Shown here: one piece after another, positions 11,405 through 21,965 of the stretch
Layout of the letters: the number at the start of each line of letters is the position of its first letter
Position numbering within the stretch: position 1 is the stretch's first letter
Source: Maratus speciosus
Taxonomy: Eukaryota > Arthropoda > Arachnida > Araneae > Salticidae
Assembly (NCBI GenBank): GCA_963932465.1
Contig: OZ010795.1
Location: 475,034,806 to 475,098,805 of the forward strand
Direction: 5' to 3'
DNA length: 64,000 bases
Notes under the pieces: generated by a model
The model's input: the letters and a program-made list of their open reading frames with translations, nothing else
Database searches by the model: none
Told to the model about the DNA's origin: nothing
Program-made: the position numbers and the translations under genes

Positions 11405-13210
11405 TACGTGTATAGAAAAATATAATTATTTTGATTTAATGCGATATTTAAGTATTGCACGGGAGCGCAATGATACTTAAAACACCCAGATACAATATGA
11501 TACTTAAAACACCCTAAAGAATTAGATTCCGTTCAAACGAAATAAATCTTAGACTTTTTTCAAAGTTTTGTATTTTGCATGCATCTTATCATTTTATGTA
11601 CAGTCGTGGAAAAAAAAAAGTAAATACCCCCTACTAACTTTTCAACAAATTATCGTAGAAGAAAGTTACTGCTACCGAACGATTGGAAATAAAGTCTACT
11701 TTTAAATGATGTATATAAAATTTGCTTAGGGGGGGCATCTACATATTAAAACGAACCATAACTTTGTTTTTTTCAATAGCAGTACCCAATTCTGACAGCA
11801 TAAATGAACTCTACACCCTTCCATTAGCCTAAAAAAGAATTTTTATGCAATTCGTACCATAAGTTTCCGAGAAATTAATTATTTTAAAACGAGCGTATTT
11901 TAAGGGCTGTATCCAAATTGAAGTTCCGTACTGGATTGTTCACCGAGAGAGCCCCTTCCTTGATCAAGGCACCTTAAGCGCCACTCAAGGAGTCAATGAA
12001 GGGTGTTAGATTACAGTACAGCAGAATAAATTTCAAAATGTCTACTCACTTCCATCATAGACGGCCCCTTAAACCATCATTTTACCGTTTTTTAAGCATA
12101 ATTTGAAAACTACTTGGAATAAAAATGTGAAATTTTTGAATTTCCATAAAGCAGGACTTAATAAATCTAAATCCATCAAAAAAATTGTAGGTTGCAATTC
12201 ATAATTTTTTCGAATATTAATTTCATAATTCCTAATTCATATCATAAAATTATAAAAATTGCAAATTCAGCTTATTTATGTTTGGGTATATCAGTATTAT
12301 TACTACGAAAAAAATTAGCACATTAGGAGCATAATTTCGGGAGATATAAATAAAAATATGAAAATGTAATTTAACATTAGAAGCACTAAATTTTGAATGT
12401 TTATAATTCAAAAACTTATTCAAATGACTTGAAATTTGGTGTCTAGGCATAGTTTGAACGGAAGATTGGAAATATCTCGTTAAAATTGGGCATTGCCATT
12501 GAAAAAAATGAAGTTTGGATTCGTTTTAATATGTAGATGACCCCCTAAGAAAATTTTATATACATCATTTAAAAGTAGACTTTATTTCCAATCGTTCGGC
12601 ACCAGTAACTTTCTTCTACGATGATTTTCTGAGGAGTTAGTAGGGGGTGTTTACTTTTTTTTTTTCCACGACTGTACGTGTATAGAAAAATATAATTATT
12701 TTGATTTAATGCGATATTTAAGTATTGCACGGGAGCGCAATGATACTTAAAACACCCAGATACAATATGATACTTAAAACACCCTAAAGAATTAGATTCC
12801 GTTCAAACGAAATAAATCTTAGACTTTTTTCAAAGTTTTGTATTTTGCATGCATCTTATCATTTTATGTACAGTCGTGGAAAAAAAAAAGTAAATACCCC
12901 CTACTAACTTTTCAACAAATTATCGTAGAAGAAAGTTACTGCTACCGAACGATTGGAAATAAAGTCTACTTTTAAATGATGTATATAAAATTTGCTTAGG
13001 GGGGGCATCTACATATTAAAACGAACCATAACTTTGTTTTTTTCAATAGCAGTACCCAATTCTGACAGCATAAATGAACTCTACACCCTTCCATTAGCCT
13101 AAAAAAGAATTTTTATGCAATTCGTACCATAAGTTTCCGAGAAATTAATTATTTTAAAACGAGCGTATTTTAAGGGCTGTATCCAAATTGAAGTTCCGTA
13201 CTGGATTGTT
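10626..13210. repeat. 1270-bp tandem duplication
   Basis: Every base I compared from 10626 to 11940 equals the base 1270 positions downstream. The first mismatches are at 10625/11895 and 11941/13211. The unit contains the right four-fifths of one TIR element, the 196-bp spacer and the left end of the next element. The identity implies either a very recent duplication, for example unequal exchange between neighbouring copies, or an assembly duplication. Confidence 0.8.
11601..12674. mobile_element. TA-flanked TIR element E, copy 2
   Basis: Same structure as the copy at 10332. Its left terminus carries a private set of variants (taaatacccc, cttttcaac, actgctaccg) shared with the third copy but not the first. 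Its right part, the 196-bp spacer and the next left terminus repeat the preceding 1270 bp without a difference I could see. Copies 1 and 2 are therefore a local tandem duplication, not independent insertions. Confidence 0.85.
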
Positions 13211-14459
13211 AACCGAGAGAGCCCCTTCCTTGATCAAGGCACCTTAAGCGCCACTCAAGGAGTCAATGAAGCGTGTTAGATTACAGTACAGCAGAATAAA
13301 TTTCAAAATGTCTACTCACTTCCATCATAGGCCCCACCAGTGGCCGAGAGGTTCTGCTCTCGAAGCTGGTAGAGCCCCACCAGTGGCTGAGAGGTTCTGC
13401 TCTCGAAACTGGTAGACGGGAAGTGCTGGGTTCGATCCCAATCGCGCCCGTCGGCCTAATCGTTCGGAGTTTTCGTGGTTTTCTTCGAACCATGGATTTC
13501 CATGCGTTAATACGGGTTAGGTTCCCTTAGAAAGACCCCCACGAAGGGCACTCCCCCTCGGGCCTATATCCCTAGTGTAGATAATCGGCCGTCACAAAAT
13601 CAACCAAATCAACCAACCTCGAAGCTGGTAGACGGGAGGTGCTGGGTTCGATCCCAATCGCGCCCGTCGGCCTAATTGTTCGGAGTTTTCGTGGTTTTCT
13701 TCGAGCCGTGGATCTTCCATGCGTTAATACGGATTAGGTTCCCTTAGAAAGACCCCCACGGAGGGCACTCCCCCCGGGCCTATATCCCTCGTGTAGATAA
13801 TTGGCCGTCAAAAATCAACCCAACCCCAACCCACTTCCATCATAGACGGCCCCTTAAACCATCATTTTGCCGTTTTTTAAGCATAATTTGAAAACTACTT
13901 GGAAGAAAAATGTGAAATTTTTGAATTTCCATAAAGCAGGACTTAATAAATCTAAATCCATCAAAAAAATTGTAGGTTGCAATTCATAATTTTTTCGAAT
14001 ATTAATTTCATAATTCATATCATAAAATTATAAAAATTGCAAATTCAGCTTATTTATGTTTGGGTATATTAGTATTATTACTACAAAAAAAAAAAAAAAT
14101 AGCACATTAGGAGCATAATTTTGGGAGATATAAATAAAAATATGAAAATGTAATTTAACATTAGAAGCACTAAATTTTGAATGTTTATAATTCAAAAACT
14201 TATCATTCAAATGACTTGAAATTTGGTGTCTAGGCATAGTTTGAACCGAAGATTTGAAATATCTCGTTAAAATTGGGTATTGCCATTGAAAAAAATGAAG
14301 TTTGGATTCGTTTTAATATGTAGATGACCCCCTAAGAAAATTTTACATACATCATTTAAAAGTAGACTTTATTTCCAATCGTTCGGTACCAGTAACTTTC
14401 TTCTACGATGATTTGTTGAGGAGTTAGTAGGGGGTGTTTACTTTTTTTTTCCACGACTG
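12871..14459. mobile_element. TA-flanked TIR element E, copy 3, with SINE insertion
   Basis: Removing the SINE block and one target copy (515 bp) leaves 1074 bp, the same length as the second copy. Its left terminus matches the second copy up to 13210 and then differs at isolated sites (13211; gaagcgtg for gaagggtg). Its right half is more diverged than the first two copies are from each other, consistent with an older third copy that donated its neighbour's left end. Confidence 0.85.
13331..13831 (+). mobile_element. tRNA-derived SINE multimer (three partial units)
   Basis: The 14-bp target duplication 'cacttccatcatag' lies at 13317-13330 and 13832-13845. Between the copies are a 43-bp head only (13331-13373), a full unit (13374-about 13618) and a unit lacking its first 30 or so bases (about 13619-13831). 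The head is tRNA-like: 'gccccaccagtggccgagag' includes an A-box of the Ser/Leu tRNA kind, and 'gggttcgatcccaatc' is the B-box. The body 'ttcggagttttcgtggtttt' and a CCAA-rich tail follow. One target pair for three units means they arrived as one concatenated insertion or rearranged afterwards. Confidence 0.85.
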
Positions 14460-14515
14460 TACACTCGTCATAAACATAATACAAAAACCTGCAATACAAA
14501 TATTTTCTATTAAAA

Positions 14516-14606
14516 ATGGAAGAAGTCTAAGATTTATTTCGATTTTATTTGAACAGAATCTAATTTTTTAGGGTATTTTAAGTATCATATTGTATGAATT
14601 TTATTT
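14516..14606 (-). repeat. inverted copy of the spacer between E elements
   Basis: 'gtctaagatttatttcg' through 'ttttaagtatcatattgta' is the reverse complement of the spacer segment at 11491-11563 and 12761-12833. The E elements therefore sit inside an older inverted-repeat sequence, whose opposite arm survives here. Confidence 0.65.
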
Positions 14607-14934
14607 TTATTTTTTAATCTTCAACTAGCTTAACTTATTTGTTACAAAAATTTAACATTAAATGTAAAACTAACTGTATGAAGTATGTTGATATCTGTCC
14701 CTTCTCGAGCTTAAACATTGTAGGAAATATTTTTTTTTCTTTAAATTTGTTCTTCAAATTATGTTTTTGTTTAATTATATATGATTCATCTCATTTGTAA
14801 ATAATTTTTATTAACCGCTTTAAGAAACTGGTTATTCAGTTCGATGATATAACAAAATAGACAAAAATGTGCCAAAATGGAAGGAAAACATCGCGCGTCA
14901 TTGTTTAATTACTATACATTTTCTCTAATTTTTA

Positions 14935-15765
14935 GGGTTCTGTACTTAAAAAATGAAAACGGAACTATTATTAGATCACTTGTGTGTCTGTCTGCCCGTC
15001 TGTCACAGTTGTTTTTCTCGTAAACTATGGAACGTGAAAAGTTCAAATTTGGCAGAAGTAATAAAGGTTATTGACTCATATATATATTATTTAATCATTC
15101 ACAAATATATTTAAGGGCTAATTAGGGGGGCTAATTAAGTTACTTGAAAACAAAATCTTTTTTTTTTTTTGTATCGTGTGCGGTATTGGGTGAAAGCTCT
15201 GGAAACGCCGAACTCAAAAATACGTTTGTTTTAATTTTAGGCATTATATTTACAGAGATAGCGACGAAAATGTAAAGCAAAAATATCCCCCCCCCTTCTA
15301 TTTCTGAATCTAACGAAACTAAAATTACGAAAAAATTAGGAGTAGTAGAAGTTTATTTAAACCTTGCAGGGAAACTATACCGATTACCCTAGGTACATAG
15401 TTTTTGAGAAAATCGCATTTGTCCGTTGCACACAACTTTTACTTTGCGGCGTTCAGCAAGGGAGTTGAGGGATACCTATCGCTCGAGGCATCTATCTTCT
15501 CGGAAGTATAAAAGGATTGTTACTAATGATTTTTGAAAAAATTGTCAGTTATTAGCCGAGATATTATCCAATAAAGACACAGACGGTTTGGGCATATTTA
15601 AAGACACAGGCGGCGTATTCTACGCACCATCGGCCTTTAAAGTCTAGATAACAACTTATTATTCTTTTAGCAACAATTTTTTGTAATAATCCGGTACTAC
15701 TATATTTACTATACGGAGCCCTCTGTGCACGAGAAACACTCGCACTTGACCGATTTTTTCTATAT
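14935..15765 (-). repeat. dispersed repeat family B, copy 2 (inverted)
   Basis: Starts 'agggttctgtacttaaaaaa' and ends 'gagaaacactcgcacttgac', the reverse complement of the family ends at 8.1-9.5 and 56.6-57.56 kb. It contains the poly-C/poly-T patches and 'ggaacgtgaaaagttcaaat' seen in the other copies. No coding sequence is seen. Confidence 0.65.
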
Positions 15766-16677
15766 GTAACACAAAGTGCACATGTGTATGCCTATTTTGA
15801 CATGGTTCTTAAAATCTATATGAAAAACTACTAATTAAATTTACAATTTATAGTAAAACCTGTAAAAACGGAATCGCTAGGGGCTGTAAAAAATCCGTTT
15901 CATACAGGTTTCCGTCTTAGCATTTATAATTGCATAGTACTCTTTCCGTCGGGATCTCGGAACTCTGAAAATTTTTTTGCTTAAGGTAAAGATTCAGTTA
16001 TGGAGAGATTCCATTTTTGAAAGTTACATTGCACTATTCTGAGAGTTACGGGTAATAAGAAAAATGAGTCTGAAACAATTTTGGGTCATCTTGTTCTTGT
16101 TAAAAAGCAAAATTTCCCCATTTAATTTCTCTTAAGTTAATCTACGTACGAGAAAATCCGCAGTTATTCTCATTGATTACAAACGTTATTTTAAAATAAA
16201 ATTTTAATTGAAAAGAAATAATCGGTTTTAAATCTTCCGTGTTTTAACTCATGAGAATTTTATTCGCCTGGTTTAATTTTCTCATTTACTTTGTAAATCA
16301 TATTTTCATTAAATTATTTCCAGATGTTCCATTATCTGATAAAATATTATATCACGTAAATAGAATATTTATAAAATTGATATTTTTACTAATTATCTTT
16401 TAGTGACTCATTAAATATTATTGAAATGAAATTTGGTTTTAAAGATATCTTAACGTAGTTTTACATTTTAACTAGTTTCAAAGATCGAAATAATCTTTCT
16501 TGGAATAGTAATTATTATTATTTTTTTTGTCATGACTGGACAAAAAAGAAAACAGACATAAAAACATACATATTTAACAGACATAAAAACATACTAGTAT
16601 TTTTTATTGTTTATCACAATTTATTTATTTGTGAAGTGTTTGTATTCATTTCAAAGTAGTCTCTAATTTAAGTTTAA
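15766..16677. repeat. dispersed AT-rich repeat, direct copy of 9.8-10.3 kb
   Basis: From about 16045 to 16500 this aligns directly with 9815-10300 (shared 'aaaatgagtc', 'ctcattgattacaaacgtta', 'ttgatatttttactaattat'). A short imperfect inverted pair around 'aacctgtaaaaacggaatc' (15856) and 'catacaggtttccgtc' (15900) lies upstream. The remainder is unassigned. Confidence 0.5.
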
Positions 16678-16910
16678 ACTCTTTCGGCCCTGACTTTTTT
16701 CTTAAAGTCCAAATAAATTAAAACTTTTGTCAACTTTTTTTGCTTTTTTTATTATTTCAAAGCTAGATGGCACTACTTGTTCACTAAAAAGTCAAAATAT
16801 AGAATGCATATATGTGATTATGAGGTTTTTACGTATCTGCAAGGCGGTATTTATAGTTTAAAACATTTTAAAAGTGAGGAACACATATGTGACCGCCAGG
16901 GCCGAAAGGG
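16678..16910. mobile_element. TTAA-flanked MITE, 233 bp
   Basis: Perfect TTAA at 16674-16677 and 16911-16914. The inverted termini are actctttcggccctgac on the left and, in reverse complement of the right end, ccctttcggccctggcg. TTAA followed by C/T-rich CCCTTT-like tips is the classic piggyBac-type arrangement. Non-coding. Confidence 0.8.
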
Positions 16911-17247
16911 TTAAAGCAGTTTTTTTCTGTATAAAATACAATTTTTTTTTTCTCTAAAAATTACAGATTTTTTTTTTTACAGTGTATCTTGAATTTAGAC
17001 ATATATCTGATATAATATGCGAAATTAATTTGATTGTAAATGCAGAAAAGTATTTTTATCTACAAGTGCTAAAATCCTGTAATATTAACAAATGGAAAGA
17101 AGTATTGGACTAATAGCTTCTTTTAAATCTAGCATAATGATATAAAATCATGACTGTAATATTTTATGCAAAACTCATCTGTGATGGTGCTTATAGGTTA
17201 GTAGTCAGTAGATTTGAAGTTTTGCGTATGCAACTGCTGCTTTGAGT

Positions 17248-18135
17248 ATGGGTCGCGAGAAATCATTGACTAAAGAAGAAAAGGGTAAAATCACGGTCTT
17301 TTAGGATTGCGGGCTGAAGAAAAGCAAATTGCCCTAAAAATAAATAAATCTAAAATTGTTTTGCACAATTTTCTTTCGGATCGAATTAACTATAGAAGAA
17401 ATAAAAGAATCAAAACTCTCAGCCCAATGTAAACGAAACTGTATTAGAATCGCGGTTCAAGATTGTGGCTATTCTACTATAAAATCTGCTGTAGAGCTCT
17501 CAGTAACGTCCATAACAGTTAGAAATGTATTAAAAAAAAGTTCCGAATGCTTGAAATATGCTAAATTCAAAGCCAAACCAAAACTACAAAATCATCATAT
17601 TGATGGAAGATTAAAAAACGCATCGTCCAATGTTTTAAAATGCAATCTATGTCGAAAATTGTTTTCTACTAATGAAAAATTTTTAAACCTTGATAGATGA
17701 GTTGGTTTAAGTTATTACTGCGATGTTTTACGAAGTGAGCCTTACCTGTTTTCAACACGTATACAAGGTGGTGACTGAGTAGGTTTTTGGGTAGGTTTTT
17801 ATGAAAAAAAAGCAAATTTGTTTTTAACCAAGACAAAGATGAACTCTGTTGACTCTCAAGATATTCTTAGTAATAATTTTGTTCCACTTAAAGATGAACT
17901 TATGGATCAGAATTTGGTATTGCTTCAAGATAACGCTTCTATTCACAAGTATCTGTCAATTTCAGATTGGTTATTCGCAAGCAACATTAAAACTTTGGCC
18001 TTTCCAGCTAAAAGTCCCGATACAAATCCCATAGAAAACTTATGAGAAATCTTGTTCGCCAGTTTATGCCAACGGAAAGCAATTTGATTAAATTGTTGAA
18101 TTGAAAACAGCTATTTAGGAAACATGGTACCAAAT
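17248..18135 (+). pseudogene. decayed Tc3/Tc1-like transposase
   Basis: Reading across frames gives MGREKSLTKEEKGKI (the N-terminal helix-turn-helix start typical of Tc3-like transposases). It then gives a second helix-turn-helix region, 'KRNCIRIAVQDCGYSTIKSA' with TVRNVLKKS-like residues near 17510-17540, then 'VLLQDNASIHKYLSISDWLF' (second catalytic aspartate), and 'AKSPDTNPIENL' ending in a stop where tryptophan is expected (18043-18045). Stops, frameshifts and a deletion between 17690 and 17800 remove the first catalytic region. I could not place its terminal inverted repeats. The family call rests on the DNASIH and SPDTNPIENL signatures. Confidence 0.75.
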
Positions 18136-18374
18136 ACCTATTTTCACATGCAAAAACCTGGCCATTAACCTAGCCATAAACCTGTTATTCCCCATCGCGA
18201 TGAGATAACTTTCGATCCATTTCCAACTTATTTCATTAAAAATTTTTTCGGATGTAATCACTGGATGGCGCCACTGCATCTTTTCAATTATGTAATTGGT
18301 CCAGAATCAGCAAATTGCCTCTCACACAGGAAGCTTTCTTCTCTAGACTTTTAATCATTTCAACATCATACTTT

Positions 18375-18413
18375 ATCCTGAGGACGACTGCAAAAGCAGT
18401 TCGAAACGTAGAT
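18375..18413 (+). ncRNA. hammerhead-ribozyme-like motif
   Basis: The sequence contains CTGAGGA (18378-18384), a hairpin gactgc-aaaa-gcagtt, then CGAAACGTA (18402-18410). Flanking 'atc' and 'gat' (18375-18377, 18411-18413) could form a three-pair stem I. This order matches the hammerhead core (CUGANGA, stem II, GAAA, then UH). The palindromic ACGT would give a minimal stem III, as in dimer-acting hammerheads reported from Penelope-like elements. A C-C mismatch at the base of stem II weakens it. No reverse transcriptase is nearby. Confidence 0.4.
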
Positions 18414-18419
18414 TTTATT

Positions 18420-19590
18420 ATTAATTTTAATTTTATAAGTTGATATAAAGGTTTTTCTTTATGTGTACCATTGACCAAGTTTATGTGTTTTTAACGAATA
18501 CATTCTTAACTGATTAGACTTTTTATTCAGAATAAAAGGCAAGAAAGTACAATAACACGTTAAATCACATTAAACACACAATCACGGTTTAGTCTATCGA
18601 TTATCCAAGAAAGAATGATGTTCTGCTGACTCGCCTGCAAATTGGGCATTCGAGAATAATTTAAAAACGTCTTTTGCTTCGGGAAGTCGGACGCATGTGT
18701 TCTTACTGCCACTTAGAGCTCCTCACTATTCACTTCCTTTTAGCTGAATGTCCGGGTTTGAGACACTTGTTTGAGTGTATTTTAATCTATCATCCCCTAT
18801 ATTGACAAACCTCATTGAGAAAACATCTCATGGGACAATCTTTACTTTTTAAAACACTCTGGATTTTATTTTGAATTGTAGTTACTTAACGTTTTAATCC
18901 CGCAGTTTTATATGCTTTACTGTTTTTACATTTGACAATTTTCGTTCTGAAGACTTGTATGACTATATCTGGATGGGGAACACCACCCAGATGACATTTC
19001 TTGCTGAGGATTGTTTTTTATTTTTTAATTACGTTTATTTAATGATATGGTTTTAACACAACTTTCTGAAGATTTTCTGGTGTTTTGTTTTAAGTTTTAC
19101 TTTGGCGCAGCATGTCTCAATAGAGACCTCGTACCATTAAAACTTATGCAACTAACCACCTATGTTTCTTAGAGATAGCGGGGTTCTGTTTAGATTTTTC
19201 TCACAGGGTTTCTGTTTTTGGGAAATTGTGAATTTTTTTTTTAAATTTTGAAAACCCTAAGTTATAATTTTGTGAATTTGAAATTATCGTTATATGCAGA
19301 TTCCATTTTATTTTTTTTAACGAGGATTCTGTATGTGTAAAAAAATCCTAAATAATACGTTATTTGGCAACTTCAGCTATCTTGTGAAGATCAGATTTTA
19401 TTTAAAAAAGATTAAATTTACGAAAAGTTCAGTTTGGAGATGGAAACTATTTATGAAAAGTTTACGTTTAAGGCAAAGAATTTTGTGAAAGGTCTTGTTT
19501 TATGATGGAATTTTTTGCAAAGGATCCTGATTTAACACAAAAAGTTTTGTGAAGGGTCTGTTTTAAGGGAAAAGATTTGTGAAGGGGCCT
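18420..19590. other. unassigned sequence with short tandem motif
   Basis: No gene is supported. From about 19480 to 19590 a roughly 50-bp motif built on 'ttttgtgaagggtc' and 'ttttaagg' recurs two to three times, adjoining the MITE at 19595. The rest is unassigned. Confidence 0.35.
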
Positions 19591-19594
19591 TTAG

Positions 19595-19784
19595 CACTAG
19601 AAGCGCCAAGAGCAGTCAATTTGACTGCTACCAAATATGTATAATTCGATTTAGACCAGAAAATTTTGAAAAAAAGATTTAAAGATATACATCACTCAAA
19701 AATAAGTTAAAAAGCTTTAAATAAAAATTCTGGTGTACTTTTTTAAAAGATAAAACTTGAGGGAAATTTCCGGTGCTTCTAGTG
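19595..19784. mobile_element. TTAA-type MITE, 190 bp
   Basis: The inverted termini are cactagaagcgcc on the left and, in reverse complement, cactagaagcacc on the right. The flanks are TTAG (19591-19594) and TTAA (19785-19788), i.e. a TTAA target with one change. Just inside the left end is a near-perfect 19-bp palindrome, agcagtcaatttgactgct. Non-coding. Confidence 0.7.
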
Positions 19785-20390
19785 TTAAAGAACCCAATTT
19801 TTTCCTAAAGAGATCCCTCACTAGATAGTCTCTCTCTAGCCTTTGCCATCCTATCTATACCTATAGTTATCCATGTATTTATTAAAGAAAAAATGGACTT
19901 TCTAACATCTCTTTTAATATTATCTGTTGATGTTATTATTTGATAAATTTACACAGAGCCTTTTTCTACATTCAGAAAGTTTCTTTCTGAATGAACCTTT
20001 CAGGAACAATAATGGCTTGTTGTCTGAAAAGAAAAAAGAAAAAACTAATTCCGAAGTAGAATAAAAGGAAAACAAAGGAGTTTACCTGTAAACTTTTCCC
20101 GTGTTTTCTGTGTTTTCTTTTAATTTTCTGTTATTTTGTTTTCCATTGTATTTTGAAAATTTTTGTATTCCTCAGGGATTTGAAAACGTTGAATAGGATT
20201 ATGAAAAACATTGTGATGAGTTGTCTTTAACGGGAGACTTTCGAAAGATGAAAACAGAAAAGGACCCTATTATAGATATAATAATGTGTATAAAGTATTT
20301 ATTAACAATACTAGGGCATCTAACCCGGGCTTTCCGGGCTACAGAATTCTTTAACTTTCTTCTATCTTTACAAGAATTAAGTATTGGATT
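19785..20390. other. unassigned AT-rich sequence
   Basis: No gene or bounded element was recognised. 'gaaagtttctttctgaatg' near 19976 partly self-pairs, but I attach no function to it. Confidence 0.3.
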
Positions 20391-20880
20391 CGTGAAAAAT
20401 TTCGACTTCCTGTTTTCGACGGATTTAGAAGGTCCTAAATACGATTTGACTATTTTTTGAAAATGTCTGTCTGTACGTGGCAAAAATTTTGTGTGTGCTG
20501 TATCTCAAGAACTAATGCGTCGAATTTAATAAAACTTTAGATTCAGTTGATCCTTGATATAAATTTGTGATGATTAGTTTTTGCCTCAAATAGTGCTATG
20601 CTGCATTTTTCACGATTTCCGCAATAGCTCTATCTCAAGAACTAATGTACGGATTTTCATCAAACTTCAGATTCAGTTAGACGTTGACATAAGTTGTTGC
20701 TTATTAGGTTTTGGTGTGAATCGGCCAATAGGTGGCGCTGCTATTCTGAATTTTTCAGGATTTGCACGATAATAGCGATAGTCATATCTCAAGAACCAAT
20801 CTGCGGAATTTCATCAAACTTAATTTCTGTTACATTTTTACATAAATAGATCCTTATTATACTTGAGTTTAAATTGCTCC
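20390..20880. repeat. diverged tandem repeat, about three units
   Basis: 'atctcaagaactaatg' recurs at about 20501 and 20632, and as 'atctcaagaaccaatc' at about 20786. Each is followed by 'aatt(t)(t)catcaaact' and, in the first two, 'tcagattcagtt'. The spacing is about 130-155 bp. The array follows a segment (aatttcgacttcctgttttc, tgtctgtctg) related to 3.1-3.25 kb. No coding potential. Confidence 0.55.
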
Positions 20881-21785
20881 ACACTCTTTGGGTTGGGAAT
20901 TTTGTTTGCAAATATCTAAGAGGGTGTCGAAATTCAATGATTTCTTTGAAAAATGCGATGCTCATATCTCCTTTTTAAATGCACACAATTCAACGAACGT
21001 ATATCTTTAAAATCCTTATGATGGGCATTGATTATACTTAAATTTTGGCTTTGTGACAACGAAATTTGAAGTAATAAACATATACGAGACAGAAGAAAGT
21101 TTTGGGATTGGCACATCCGACTAGTTTTTTAAGTTGGAATCCTGTTGTAACTAGTAAGAATCCCATTTTAACTTGCAAGAAAGCTCAACAAACATGCAAA
21201 CTTCAATCTAAGTTCTCTGTTGTTTGTAACGCATTCCAAGATATTAAAAAGTATTTATAAATTCGATTTATCTGTCCACCCGCGCTGTAAATGTCTTAAA
21301 TGTACTTCGATTTTTACGTTATTGATATACGTTATTGAGATTTAATATGACATGTTCCTTATTCAAAACGAAAGCATTTATAGTTCGTTTACAGAGACAT
21401 GCAAAGGAATTCAGCTACATTACGGTCATGGGAAAAAATTGTTTGCAGTGTATTTCTTACCCATCATACGTAGTATAGGGCAGGTCTTGTAATCGTTTTG
21501 AAAATCGAAATTTTTTTTTGACGGATTGACACGTTTCAGACACTGGATATTCCGAAAAACATATTTTTTGAAAAAAAAATTTGCCGTTCGTCTCGGTGTG
21601 TGTCTGTAAACGCTCTATCTCTCGAACAAATTGAGATAGAGACTTGAAATTTGGTGTGTACTTAGGAAGTAATAATGGGAAGAAGCCTATTAAATATCAG
21701 TAACCTCGATTATCCGGAGCTATTTTTTCGGACTCTCGAAATATTCGTTTTGATAAAATGTATACAAAAATTATCGAAATTGTTT
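20880..21785. other. unassigned dispersed repeat sequence
   Basis: Contains phrases of the form 'tatctctcgaacaaattgag' and 'gacttgaaatttggtgtgta' that resemble the neighbouring tandem unit, but no ends were recognised. No gene is supported. Confidence 0.3.
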
Positions 21786-21786
21786 A

Positions 21787-21927
21787 CAGTCGAGCCTCGA
21801 TTTAACAAATCGCGATTCAATGAATTTCTCGATTTTACGAATTTTTTTATGGTCCCGGCGAAAATGGAACAATAGTACTTCGGTTTAACGAACTTATAAT
21901 CCTGATTTAACAAATAATTTTCATTGT

Positions 21928-21965
<38 letters not shown>

